DNA from: Clostridia bacterium
GTDB lineage: Bacteria; Bacillota_A; Clostridia; Christensenellales; Borkfalkiaceae
Direction: 5' to 3'
DNA: 14,829 bases
Assembly (NCBI GenBank): GCA_017399665.1
Contig: JAFQBR010000075.1
Span: 1-14,829 of the forward strand
Part shown: in pieces, positions 7,638 to 14,731 of the stretch
Layout: every line of letters begins with the position of its first letter
Numbering within the stretch: the stretch's first letter is position 1
The notes under the pieces: model-generated
Told to the model about the DNA's origin: nothing
Database searches by the model: none
Seen by the model: only the letters and a program-made list of their open reading frames with translations
Position numbers and translations under genes: made by a program

Positions 7638-8534
7638 TTATACTTCTTTAAGCTTTTTGATTACCTCTTTGAAATAATCTGGCAAATCACAACTAAACGT
7701 CATTTGCTCCCCTGTTGTGGGGTGAACAAAGGTTAGCGAACGCGCGTGAAGAAGTTGGCCGTTTAAATTAAATGGGCATTTTTTAGGTCCGTATGTTTTA
7801 TCGCCTACAATGGGACATCCCAAATGCTTACTATGCACTCTTATTTGGTGCGTTCTACCCGTTCTTAAAGAAAACTCGCACAAAGTATAACCTTCGTAAC
7901 GTTTAAGCACTTTATAATCGGTAACAGCCTGCCTACCCTTGCTTGAAACGGTATACGCCGTTCTATCCTTTGAAGAGCGGTCAATAAAGGTATCTATTAC
8001 ACCGCTATCTTCTTTAACCTTGCCGTGAAGCAAAGCAATATATATTCTCTTGCAAGTCTTTTTTTCTATTTGACTTGCTAAACTTACGTGCGCCTTATCG
8101 TTTTTTGCAACGATTAATAGCCCCGAAGTATCCTTATCTATTCTGTGCACTATACCCGGGCGAATAACTCCGTTTATACCGCTTAAACTATCTAAAGAAT
8201 AAAGCAAGGCGTTTACCAAGGTATTATCATCCGTACCATTACCTGCGTGAACCGTAAGCCCTTGTGGCTTGTTTATAAGTGCAACGTCGCTATCTTGATA
8301 AACGATATCAAGCGGAATATCAACCGGTTTTACCTCCAAAAGAGTGGGCTGTGGTACGGAAAATTGCACAACGTCCCCCGTTTTTACAACATATTTACCC
8401 TTTTGAGGCTTGTCGTTTACAAGAACAAGTCCGTCATCTGTCAGCTTTTTAATATGCGAACGGCTGTATTCGGTATTTGATGCAATAAACGCATCTAAGC
8501 GCGCGCCACCGCAAAGAGCCACTAACTTATTCAT
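7638..8534 (-). CDS. rluD: RluD-family 23S rRNA pseudouridine synthase
   Basis: This 298-residue enzyme turns uridine into pseudouridine in rRNA. An S4 RNA-binding domain covers about residues 12-58 (RLDAFIASN then RSHIKKLTDDGLVLVN). The catalytic motif is HRIDKDTSG at 130-138, with Asp133 as the nucleophile. RTGRTHQIRVH lies at about 223-233, another family signature. The length matches RluD. Several RluA/C/D paralogues exist in Clostridia, so the exact target position in the rRNA is inferred only from the S4-plus-catalytic layout. The ATG overlaps the last 8 bases of lspA and has no strong ribosome binding site, so coupled translation is likely. The lspA-rluD pair is a common arrangement in Bacillota. 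Confidence 0.93.
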   Translation of the reverse strand: MNKLVALCGGARLDAFIASNTEYSRSHIKKLTDDGLVLVNDKPQKGKYVVKTGDVVQFSVPQPTLLEVKPVDIPLDIVYQDSDVALINKPQGLTVHAGNGTDDNTLVNALLYSLDSLSGINGVIRPGIVHRIDKDTSGLLIVAKNDKAHVSLASQIEKKTCKRIYIALLHGKVKEDSGVIDTFIDRSSKDRTAYTVSSKGRQAVTDYKVLKRYEGYTLCEFSLRTGRTHQIRVHSKHLGCPIVGDKTYGPKKCPFNLNGQLLHARSLTFVHPTTGEQMTFSCDLPDYFKEVIKKLKEV

Positions 8535-9024
8535 CTGTTTTTTTCACTTCTTTTTCTTTATTTTTTTTACCAACCTTAAACACCGGGTCGCTATCTAAAA
8601 ATAACACGTAAAAAATTAGCATAGCAGCTCCAACGCAAAGACAGATGTCTGCAACGTTACAGTTAAAGCGAAAGGGGGGAAGTAAAATAAAATCACGAAC
8701 GAATTTAAAAGCAATTCTATCTATAAAATTACCTATTGTACCAGAAAACATAAGCGCCATTGAAGTAAGTAACCACTTACTTTTTGGCTTTTTCCAAATT
8801 AAAAACACAACGCCTGCAACTAAAACAATAACCGTTAAAACAAAAAAGAAGGTCTGCGCCCAAGGCTTATCGGAAAGCATACCAAATGATGCACCCGGGT
8901 TTTCATCAAAATACAAGATTAAAATTTTATCAATTATGGTTACGTTAACGTCCGTTGCATGACTTATTATTTTTGTTACTTGATCTAAAAGTAAGGTAAT
9001 AAAGAAAAGTATAATATACCACAT
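8527..9024 (-). CDS. lspA: Lipoprotein signal peptidase (signal peptidase II)
   Basis: This 165-residue inner-membrane aspartyl protease cuts the signal peptide from prolipoproteins after the cysteine has been lipidated. Four membrane segments are visible. Motifs in order: LLLDQVTK near the start, NPGASFG (42-48), GNFIDRI with catalytic Asp102, and NVADIC with catalytic Asp126. A lysine-rich tail follows the last helix. I placed the start at the ATG at 9024: it overlaps the stop of the upstream gene (TAATG), has GGAG 10 bases upstream, and gives the usual LspA N-terminus. The longer frame begins 9 codons earlier, at 9051, inside the upstream gene. It works after the Lgt-type enzyme; two lipoproteins lie in the same window. 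Confidence 0.95.
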   Translation of the reverse strand: MWYIILFFITLLLDQVTKIISHATDVNVTIIDKILILYFDENPGASFGMLSDKPWAQTFFFVLTVIVLVAGVVFLIWKKPKSKWLLTSMALMFSGTIGNFIDRIAFKFVRDFILLPPFRFNCNVADICLCVGAAMLIFYVLFLDSDPVFKVGKKNKEKEVKKTDE

Positions 9025-9548
9025 TAATCCATCACTCCAAGCTCCTTGCATAGGGTTGCAAGGTCTAATTCACCGCTGGGATTAAGCACCTCATCAAGAT
9101 TAAATCCGTTGGTTTGCTCACCGCCACCGCTAATTACGCTGTTTAATTTTTCAAGAATTTCAATGCCCTCTTCCAAGGTTTTGGGGCAATCGTTATCTTT
9201 AAGTATTTCGCTTAAAGCAAGCGCTAAAGCCATTCTTTTTTTGCTTTCAGCAGTCCTTTCTTTAGGCTCTGGCAAAGCGCTTATCCATTTTTCAATAAAA
9301 GCGCGAAGCCGTAAAAGCTCTAAGCGGTATTTGTTTAAAGCATCCTCTTCAAGCTCTTTTGCCCGTTGTTTAGCTTCATTTAATATCGCATCAACTTGGG
9401 CAACGCCCTTTTGCTCTTGTAAAGCTTTTTCACGCTCGCTTGCTAAAAGTTTTTCTTTTAAAGCGCTGTTTTCGCTTTCAAGCTTACTTATACGCTCTTT
9501 TAAAGCGCTATTTTCTTCGCTTAATTTTTTATTTTTATTAAAAATCAA
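9024..9548 (-). CDS. Coiled-coil protein, possibly DivIVA-like
   Basis: This 174-residue soluble protein has a long heptad-type coiled coil over about residues 5-75, with the repeated unit SENSALKE seen twice (9-16 and 29-36). A helical part follows up to about residue 145, then an acidic tail ending LDLATLCKELGVMD. DivIVA/GpsB-type cell division proteins are one candidate because of the coiled coil, but the N-terminal lipid-binding region of DivIVA is not evident, so no function is assigned. The start is TTG, with GGGGAG 7 bases upstream. It overlaps the end of pncB by 4 bases, and its own stop overlaps the lspA start, so it is translated as part of one tight cluster. Confidence 0.8.
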   Translation of the reverse strand: MIFNKNKKLSEENSALKERISKLESENSALKEKLLASEREKALQEQKGVAQVDAILNEAKQRAKELEEDALNKYRLELLRLRAFIEKWISALPEPKERTAESKKRMALALALSEILKDNDCPKTLEEGIEILEKLNSVISGGGEQTNGFNLDEVLNPSGELDLATLCKELGVMD

Positions 9549-10984
9549 AGTTTATCTCCCCTGATTTGCTTTATCATACTAGTTTTTAACTCGTAAAGAT
9601 CATCAGAAATATCTACTTTGTAGATATGCGGATTATCTATACGTGTATATTCTTCCCAAAAAGTAGCCATTTCTTGCTTTGCATAAAGAGCTATATCTTT
9701 TAATTTAGGAAGGTCATAGCACAGCTTACCCTTTTCCATAATCTTTACCGAAAGCTCGCGAAGCTCATAATTTTCAAAGGTAATACTCTTCCATCTTTCG
9801 GTGGGATGATATAGCGTTAAGGGCTTTGTAGTATCTATCTTTTCGCCACGCAAACAAATTACGTCTGCCTCTGCCATACCGTTTACGTATACCCTATAAA
9901 TACTCTTAAAGCCGGGGTTCGTTATCTTTGCGCTATTATCTGAAAGCTTGATTTTAGGGGTTATGCTTCCGTCTTCTTCAATAATACCCGCAAGCTTATA
10001 AACACCGCCAAGCGCTGGCATTTCTTCACTTGTTATAAGTTTTGTTCCAACACCCCAAAGTGATATTTTTGCACCTTGGTTTTTAAGTGAGGCAATAGAA
10101 TGCTCGTCTAAATCGCCTGATGCGCAAATAATAGTATCGGGATAGCCTGCTTCGTCAAGCATTTCCCTTGCCTTTTTAGAAAGGTATGCTAAATCACCCG
10201 AATCAAGGCGGATACCAAGTGGTTTGTGCCCTTGAGCCTTTAGTTCGTCAAACACCTTAATAGCGTTTGGAACACCGCTCTTTAAGGTATTATAGGTATC
10301 TACTAAAAGCAACGCAGAATCCGGATAAATGTTGGCATAAGCTTTAAAAGCGTCGTATTCCGTGGGGAAATTCATAACCCAGCTATGCGCGTGCGTACCG
10401 GAAACCTTTACGTCGAACATCTGCCCTGCAAGCACGTTAGAGGTTGAATTACAGCCACCGATTATTGCAGCCCTTGCGCCGTAAAGCCCGGCATCCGGGC
10501 CTTGCGCTCTTCTTAAACCAAACTCTAAAACGTTATCCCCTTTTGCTGCATGACATACCTTTGCCGCCTTTGAGGCAATTAAGGTTTGGTGGTTAAACAT
10601 ATTTAAAATAGCCGTTTCAACAAGTTGCGCTTGAATAATAGGTGCGCGAATAGTTAAAATAGGCTCGCCCGGAAAAACTACCGTTCCCTCTGGCACAGCA
10701 TATACGTCGCCTGTGAATTTTAGGCTTGAAAGATATTTTAAAAAGCCTTCGTCAAATAGATTAAGCGAACGCAAATATTCAATTTCTTCCTCACCAAAAT
10801 TAAGGTTTTGCAGATAATCCACAACTTGCTCAAGACCTGCTGCAAGAGAATAGGTTATAAGCTTGTTTTGGCGGAAAAACAGGTCGAATATAGCAACCTG
10901 TTCGTGACGGCCCTTTAAATAATAGCCGTTCATCATTGTTAGTTGATATAAATCCGTAAGTAAAGTTAAATTTCTATTTTTCAT
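9545..10984 (-). CDS. pncB: Nicotinate phosphoribosyltransferase
   Basis: This 479-residue cytoplasmic enzyme joins nicotinate to PRPP with ATP hydrolysis to give nicotinate mononucleotide, the entry step of NAD salvage. The N-terminus LLTDLYQLTMMNGY is typical of the family. FGLRRAQG lies at 155-162 and GTHAHSWVM at 196-204, with a His at the phosphorylated position of the family. RLDSGDLAYLS around residue 260 is part of the phosphate-binding core. The length fits the clostridial form. The ATG has AGGTGG close upstream. About 100 bases separate it from the membrane protein gene. I see no strong promoter in that gap, only weak matches. Downstream it overlaps the coiled-coil gene by 4 bases and leads the lspA-rluD cluster. 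Confidence 0.95.
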   Translation of the reverse strand: MKNRNLTLLTDLYQLTMMNGYYLKGRHEQVAIFDLFFRQNKLITYSLAAGLEQVVDYLQNLNFGEEEIEYLRSLNLFDEGFLKYLSSLKFTGDVYAVPEGTVVFPGEPILTIRAPIIQAQLVETAILNMFNHQTLIASKAAKVCHAAKGDNVLEFGLRRAQGPDAGLYGARAAIIGGCNSTSNVLAGQMFDVKVSGTHAHSWVMNFPTEYDAFKAYANIYPDSALLLVDTYNTLKSGVPNAIKVFDELKAQGHKPLGIRLDSGDLAYLSKKAREMLDEAGYPDTIICASGDLDEHSIASLKNQGAKISLWGVGTKLITSEEMPALGGVYKLAGIIEEDGSITPKIKLSDNSAKITNPGFKSIYRVYVNGMAEADVICLRGEKIDTTKPLTLYHPTERWKSITFENYELRELSVKIMEKGKLCYDLPKLKDIALYAKQEMATFWEEYTRIDNPHIYKVDISDDLYELKTSMIKQIRGDKL

Positions 10985-11084
10985 AATACCACCTATAAAT
11001 ATGCAAAGTTTATGATAATTTATCAGTTTTAGATAAAGTTGTAAGTCTATTTAGGTGCGTTTAATTTTCACTTAGGCTTAATCT

Positions 11085-11594
11085 TTACTTAAAGCTTTTA
11101 ATTTCAGGAAGCTCTTCTTCCTTTTTTTGTTCAGGATTTTCAGCCTTTTCTTTTTCGCGCGTTTTCCAGTCTTTATAATCAGGCTTTTGATCGTCTGTTA
11201 CAAGAACAAGGTTCTTTCTGTAAATAAACATTATTGCAAGAATAGGCATAGGAATTGCACAAAGAATAACCACAAAAATTACCCACCAATCCACTCCAAA
11301 CAATGATGCGATCACCAGAATAAGAATAAGCGCGAAGAAAAGCAAGAACATGGCTATTGCCATATCTAATTTATGATCAAATACACTGCCTATAACTATG
11401 CAGGCAAGCCCCATTACAAAACATGCGGTTGCAACACCTGTAAAAACAGTTGCTAGCGTTTTTGTAACTGCATTGTCATGCTTTATTAAGTTACCTGCAA
11501 TAATTGTTGCAACGGCAGACAATACTAGCGTTATTGCTAAAGAGATAATTATTGCCGTAAAGCGTGAGATTTTAGCCTTTTTAACATCACTCAT
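11085..11594 (-). CDS. Small membrane protein of unknown function (about four TM segments)
   Basis: I do not recognise this 169-residue protein. Four hydrophobic segments lie at about residues 12-34, 46-69, 77-98 and 102-126. A strongly charged C-terminal tail of about 40 residues, rich in Lys and Glu, is probably cytoplasmic. No catalytic motif is seen. AGGAG sits about 8 bases before the ATG. The gene follows lgt by 42 bases without a terminator, so the two are probably co-transcribed, but nothing in it points to lipoprotein maturation. Confidence 0.78.
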   Translation of the reverse strand: MSDVKKAKISRFTAIIISLAITLVLSAVATIIAGNLIKHDNAVTKTLATVFTGVATACFVMGLACIVIGSVFDHKLDMAIAMFLLFFALILILVIASLFGVDWWVIFVVILCAIPMPILAIMFIYRKNLVLVTDDQKPDYKDWKTREKEKAENPEQKKEEELPEIKSFK

Positions 11595-11636
11595 AATTTT
11601 TCTCCTTTGAATGAATTTTTATAAAAACCTAGCAAT

Positions 11637-12515
11637 TTATTTACTTTCGTCTGCAGTTGCCTGTTCGGGCTCTTTATCTGCGGATAGTTTTTCTGCTTGG
11701 TCTATAACCGCATTGTCGTGAGCTTCAGCCTTTTTAACGAAGTGGCGAAGAATAAAGAAGGCGGGAACAGCCAATACAACAAGCAAAATTGAAAGAGATT
11801 GAGAGGGTGAAAGGTTGCCGATAAACGAACCTCTATAATCATCTCTTGCAAATTCGATACAAAATCTCCAAACGCCGTAAGATGCAAGGTATATGGGAAG
11901 AATAAGTTTAAATCTCTTCTTTAAAACAAGAATTGAAAGAATTGCAAATAGCATGAATAAGAAAAGTGATTCGTAAAGCTGAACAGGAACATAGTAACCC
12001 GTTATTCCCGTTCCAGCAGAGGTCATTTTTATACCGCCAAAAACGTATTCACTGCCTAAATATGCACCGTGACAACAACCGCCAAACAAACAACCAAGTC
12101 TGCCAAAAGCATGAGCAATTATCATGCAAAGAGGGGCAACCATTACTGTTTTTGTAAGCGCATAAGGATAACGCTTTTGAAAGCTTAGGCAAATAATGAT
12201 ATAGGTCAATGCACCCGTACCTAATCCGCCAATAGCAGTAATACCATCTTCTAAAGAAAATTTGGGATTTGTAACACCGCTTTTTATTTGATCAATATAG
12301 TTAAAAAGACCTTGCCAAGCAGCAGAGCCAATAAACCCTACAACGATAGAAACAATTCCGGCATAAAAAGCAAAGTCAATGTATTTTGCAGAAATGCCCG
12401 CCCATTTACCAAATTCAAAAAGAACGAAAAAGCAAGCCAAAATTCCGCAAGCGATAGATATGCCGTATAGGTTAACACTAAGTTCGCCTAAAGAAATAAT
12501 TGCGTGTGGATACAT
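11637..12515 (-). CDS. lgt: Prolipoprotein diacylglyceryl transferase family protein (Lgt), variant active site
   Basis: This 292-residue membrane protein belongs to the family that moves diacylglycerol from phosphatidylglycerol onto the lipobox cysteine. About seven membrane segments are visible. The family signature appears as HAFGRLGCLFGGCCHG (135-150), with Arg139 kept, then YVPVQLYES (175-183) and SPSQSLSI (236-243). Canonical Lgt has GRxGN..NGE here and a His or Tyr in the loop before GG (E. coli His103); this protein has Cys142 and a GCCHG ending, and ITAIGG without that His. This resembles a GCC-type branch of the family, so activity as the main Lgt is likely but unproven. The ATG at 12515 has GGAGGA 6 bases upstream; the longer frame begins with a GTG at 12545 and is rejected. 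Promoter at 12580-12608. A charged tail follows residue 260. Confidence 0.85.
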   Translation of the reverse strand: MYPHAIISLGELSVNLYGISIACGILACFFVLFEFGKWAGISAKYIDFAFYAGIVSIVVGFIGSAAWQGLFNYIDQIKSGVTNPKFSLEDGITAIGGLGTGALTYIIICLSFQKRYPYALTKTVMVAPLCMIIAHAFGRLGCLFGGCCHGAYLGSEYVFGGIKMTSAGTGITGYYVPVQLYESLFLFMLFAILSILVLKKRFKLILPIYLASYGVWRFCIEFARDDYRGSFIGNLSPSQSLSILLVVLAVPAFFILRHFVKKAEAHDNAVIDQAEKLSADKEPEQATADESK

Positions 12516-12537
12516 AAAAGTCCTCCTATAGTCTATT

Positions 12538-12557
12538 TCGCGCACGTAAGCGCGCGA
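12538..12557 (-). promoter_or_regulatory. GC-rich leader hairpin of lgt
   Basis: TCGCGC / GCGCGA (12538-12543 with 12552-12557; an alternative CGCGC/GCGCG register has a 6-base loop) forms a hairpin in the leader about 23 bases before the ATG, just ahead of GGAGGA. It stands out in AT-rich surroundings. Its role is unknown. Confidence 0.4.
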
Positions 12558-12579
12558 TATTTATACTAATTTTAGTTGT

Positions 12580-12608
12580 ATTATAACACAAAGGAATGGC
12601 TTTTTCAA
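12580..12608 (-). promoter_or_regulatory. Sigma-A promoter of lgt with extended -10
   Basis: On the - strand: -35 TTGAAA (12603-12608), 17-base spacer, -10 TATAAT (12580-12585) preceded by TGT, an extended -10. It gives a leader of about 57 bases. Confidence 0.87.
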
Positions 12609-12655
12609 TTATTTTTAAGTGATTTTTTATTATTAAGGCACTAAAAGAAGATATT

Positions 12656-12738
12656 TTTTTCTCTTTATAGAGAAAAAGAGAACACAGAAAGGGGCGTTTA
12701 ACAATAAAAAAACGCCCGTTTTATTTGCCAAATGGCAA
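12656..12738. repeat. Cluster of three inverted repeats between udk and lgt
   Basis: Three separate hairpins lie in 83 bases. First: TTTTTCTCT / AGAGAAAAA (12656-12664 with 12669-12677), loop of 4. Second: GGGCGTTT / AAACGCCC (12692-12699 with 12710-12717), loop of 10. Third: TTGCCA / TGGCAA (12725-12730 with 12733-12738), loop of 2. The second could act as the udk terminator, but the - strand has only a short T run after it. The rest of this 250-base gap holds the lgt promoter. Confidence 0.5.
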
Positions 12739-12781
12739 CAAAATCAAGCGTTTTTAAAATATTTTATTTAAAAAAGTAGGC

Positions 12782-12795
12782 GTATAGGTCGATTA
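12782..12795 (+). repeat. Dispersed 14-base intergenic motif, copy 4
   Basis: GTATAGGTCGATTA, directly abutting the udk stop codon at 12796. No good stem surrounds this copy. Confidence 0.5.
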
Positions 12796-13416
12796 TTAGC
12801 TATTTTGCATTTTGTCAACAATTGTTGCAACTATCATATCAAAGGCGTTTTTATTATATCCACCTTCGGGAACGATAATATCGCTATATCTCTTTTTAAA
12901 GGGCTCTATATACGCTTCGTGCATGGGCTTTACCGTTGATAAATATTGGTCTGCAACTGAATCTAAGCTTCTGCCACGTTCTTTTACGTCGCGAAGCATT
13001 CTTCTTAAAATTCTTACGTCCGCATCTGTATCAACAAAAATTTTATAGTCTAAAAGCTCCACTATTTGCGGCACGGCAAAAAGCATAATACCTTCAATTA
13101 TTATTACTTTTTTACTTTGCATTTCGATAACTTCTTCACCGCGAAGGTGCGTAGAAAAATTATAAGTTGGACACTTAATCGTTTTATCATCTTTTAACTG
13201 TTTAATATGCTCGATAAGTAAATCAACGTCAAAAGCGTCTGGGTGATCGTAGTTTGTTTTTATTCTTTCTTCAAAAGGTATATGTGCGTTATTTTTATAG
13301 TAGCAGTCCATACTGATAAGTAGGCTGTCTTTTTTAAGCGCGTTGTAAATCTTTTGAGCCAAAGTGGTTTTACCGCTACCCGTTCCACCGCAAATACCTA
13401 TAATTAAGTGATCCAT
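12796..13416 (-). CDS. udk: Uridine kinase
   Basis: This 206-residue cytoplasmic kinase phosphorylates uridine (and cytidine) to the monophosphate in pyrimidine salvage. The Walker A motif GGTGSGKT is at residues 10-17. MDCYYKN near residue 36 and NYDHPDAFD near 54 form the nucleoside site. KVIIIEGIMLF is the Walker B-like strand. RRMLRDVKERGRS near 135 is the typical lid region. The length fits Udk; phosphoribulokinase is a longer relative. The ATG has AGGAG about 9 bases upstream. A weak promoter is possible on the - strand, TCGACT (13470-13475), 18 bases, TATAAA (13446-13451), with its -35 overlapping a copy of the dispersed motif. No strong terminator follows it. Confidence 0.95.
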   Translation of the reverse strand: MDHLIIGICGGTGSGKTTLAQKIYNALKKDSLLISMDCYYKNNAHIPFEERIKTNYDHPDAFDVDLLIEHIKQLKDDKTIKCPTYNFSTHLRGEEVIEMQSKKVIIIEGIMLFAVPQIVELLDYKIFVDTDADVRILRRMLRDVKERGRSLDSVADQYLSTVKPMHEAYIEPFKKRYSDIIVPEGGYNKNAFDMIVATIVDKMQNS

Positions 13417-13456
13417 ATTCCCTTTCTCCTTAGTAAAAAACGTTATTTATATTATT

Positions 13457-13486
13457 ATGTGTGGCTATAAGTCGATTATCCGCATA
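13457..13486. repeat. Hairpin with dispersed motif in the loop (copy 5)
   Basis: CTATAAGTCGATTA at 13465-13478 sits at the top of an imperfect stem: GTGTGGCTA (13459-13467) pairs with TATCCGCAT (13477-13485), with one C-T mismatch and two G-T pairs. The 9-base loop TAAGTCGAT is identical to that of the terminator at 4238. It lies between the BspA-like terminator and udk, and has no T tract. Confidence 0.55.
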
Positions 13487-13497
13487 AATACTAATTA

Positions 13498-13531
13498 TGT
13501 AAAAAGCCGAAAGCAACTACGCTATCGGCTT
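13498..13531 (-). terminator. Intrinsic terminator of the BspA-like gene
   Basis: AGCCGA / TCGGCT (13505-13510 with 13525-13530), plus an inner AGC/GCT stem, is followed on the - strand by five T's (the A's at 13501-13505). It lies 23 bases after the stop. Confidence 0.82.
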
Positions 13532-13553
13532 AAATATATACTTTTAAAGGCAA

Positions 13554-14225
13554 TTATCTTGCAACGGGCTTGCCGTTTTCGTCAAGTTTATAATATGCAT
13601 TAGAAGCTGAAATTTCAAATTCTAGTTCGCTACTAGAGCCTACAAAAGCGTTACTTGCTAATGAAGAAACAGAGTGTGAAATATAAACCTTGTTAAGCTC
13701 TGTGCAGTAAGCAAACGCTAAATTACCAACTGTTTCTACCTTTTCAGTTAACGTAAGTTTTGTTATTGATACGTTACAGAAAGCAGAATCGCCAATAACC
13801 TTTAAAGATGAAGGAAGGTTAAGCTGTTTAATGCCCTTGCATCCATAGAATGCGCCAGCACCAATTTCTTCTACACCTTTATAGAAATATACGGTTGTTA
13901 AATCTACACAGCCGTAAAAAGCGCTGTTTGAAATAGTTTTGATAGTTCCGGGAATACGCACTTCTTTAATGCTTGCGCCCTTAAATGCATTTTCGGCAAT
14001 AACGGTAACGTCTGCTTCGTTATAAGTCTTGGGAACGCTAACTGATTCGGGAAGATCGTTTACGTCTTTTGCGCAAACAGAATAAGTTCCGTCTTCAAGC
14101 AAAACAAAATTAAAAAGACTTTCATCTGAGCCTTCGTAAGCTTTAGCGTCTATACAGCCTGTTAAAAGCGCGGTAGCTAAACAAGCGATTATAAACAATG
14201 CAACTGCTTTTTTAAGTAATTTCAT
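13554..14225 (-). CDS. BspA-type leucine-rich-repeat lipoprotein
   Basis: This 223-residue protein has a lipoprotein signal (MKLLKKAV, hydrophobic core, LLTGC with Cys24 as the lipidated residue). From about residue 75 to 205 it carries about five BspA-type leucine-rich repeats of roughly 23 residues. The recurring pattern is a predicted strand, I.E-like spacing, then AF.GC (NAFKGASIKEV, SAFYGCVDLTTV, GAFYGCKGIKQL, SAFCNVSITKL, LAFAYCTELNKV). These repeats form a surface solenoid and are common in gut Bacteroidetes and Bacillota, often for binding host or other proteins; the ligand cannot be predicted. It is short for the class and has no visible extra domain. GGAG sits about 8 bases before the ATG. 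It has its own consensus promoter (14318-14346) and terminator (13498). Confidence 0.9.
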   Translation of the reverse strand: MKLLKKAVALFIIACLATALLTGCIDAKAYEGSDESLFNFVLLEDGTYSVCAKDVNDLPESVSVPKTYNEADVTVIAENAFKGASIKEVRIPGTIKTISNSAFYGCVDLTTVYFYKGVEEIGAGAFYGCKGIKQLNLPSSLKVIGDSAFCNVSITKLTLTEKVETVGNLAFAYCTELNKVYISHSVSSLASNAFVGSSSELEFEISASNAYYKLDENGKPVAR

Positions 14226-14317
14226 AATTATCTCCTATGACTATCAAACTTGAATAATCAACAAACAAAGCATTTTTCACCTTAAAAACAAGGCAAATAA
14301 AGGTTGCTCATAAAATT

Positions 14318-14346
14318 ATTATACAAATTTAAGTTCTTTTTGTCAA
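14318..14346 (-). promoter_or_regulatory. Consensus sigma-A promoter of the BspA-like gene
   Basis: On the - strand: -35 TTGACA (14341-14346), 17-base spacer, -10 TATAAT (14318-14323), both exact. The leader is long, about 85 bases to the ATG at 14225, and I see no clear structure in it. Confidence 0.9.
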
Positions 14347-14368
14347 TACTTTCTTAAATATTTATTAT
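14340..14368 (+). promoter_or_regulatory. Possible divergent + strand promoter facing the repeat array
   Basis: TTGTCA (14340-14345), 17 bases, TATTAT (14363-14368), each one mismatch from consensus. Its -35 overlaps the -35 of the BspA-like promoter. Transcription would start near 14375 and run into the repeat array. AT-rich DNA gives such matches by chance, so this is weak. A small AAGCA/TGCTT hairpin with six T's (14396-14418) lies between it and the array. Confidence 0.35.
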
Positions 14369-14476
14369 ATAAAATACATTTTTTATTTTAATACAAAGCA
14401 AAAAATGCTTAGTTTTTTCTTTGCGAGCTTTTACTCCACCATAAAAGCAGTAAAGTTTTATTGTAAATGGTTTAGA

Positions 14477-14574
14477 TGCAAGTTAGTGGCTTAAAAATGC
14501 AGATTTGGCGAAAGGCACGCAACTATCGTACGTAGCTGAGCCAAAACGTAAATTTTTATGCCAATAACGAAGCA
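14477..14574 (+). repeat. Structured repeat unit 1
   Basis: Clamp: TGC (14477-14479), AA, GTTA (14482-14485) pairs with TAAC (14565-14568), GAA, GCA (14572-14574). Above it GGC..TAAAAAT pairs with AATTTTTA.GCC (14488 up, 14560-14562 down), then TTTGGC with GCCAAA. The tip is variable (contains CTA / TAG). Confidence 0.75.
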
Positions 14575-14604
14575 GGAACTAATATATTGTAAATAAGCTT
14601 TAGA

Positions 14605-14702
14605 TGCGAGTAAGACAAGGCGTTTTGTTTTTAACCGCAGGGAGTGACCTTGCTGGTCACAGGAATGTGGGCAAAAACAAAAGAACAAAGTATTACGAAG
14701 CA
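14605..14702 (+). repeat. Structured repeat unit 2
   Basis: Clamp: TGC, GA, GTAA (14605-14613) with TTAC, GAA, GCA (14693-14702), a compensated change against the other units. Above it TTTTGTTTTT (14623-14632) pairs with AAAAACAAAA (14673-14682), CCGCA (14635-14639) with TGTGG (14666-14670), and GTGACC (14644-14649) with GGTCAC (14655-14660). Confidence 0.8.
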
Positions 14703-14731
14703 GATAAGGCTTATTGTAAATAAGGTTTAGA

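Noticed and set aside
9025..9051. Longer lspA start inside the coiled-coil gene
   Set aside because: The ATG at 9024 has GGAG at good spacing, a TAATG junction and the normal LspA N-terminus.
9046..9564. 172-codon + strand frame
   Set aside because: It is the mirror of the coiled-coil gene. The - strand frame has a ribosome binding site, gene overlaps on both sides and a coherent coiled coil.
11030..11084. Terminator between the small membrane protein gene and pncB
   Set aside because: Only an interrupted stem with internal loops and no T tract is present.
12516..12545. Longer lgt start (GTG)
   Set aside because: It would translate across the leader hairpin and GGAGGA, which is ideally placed for the ATG at 12515.
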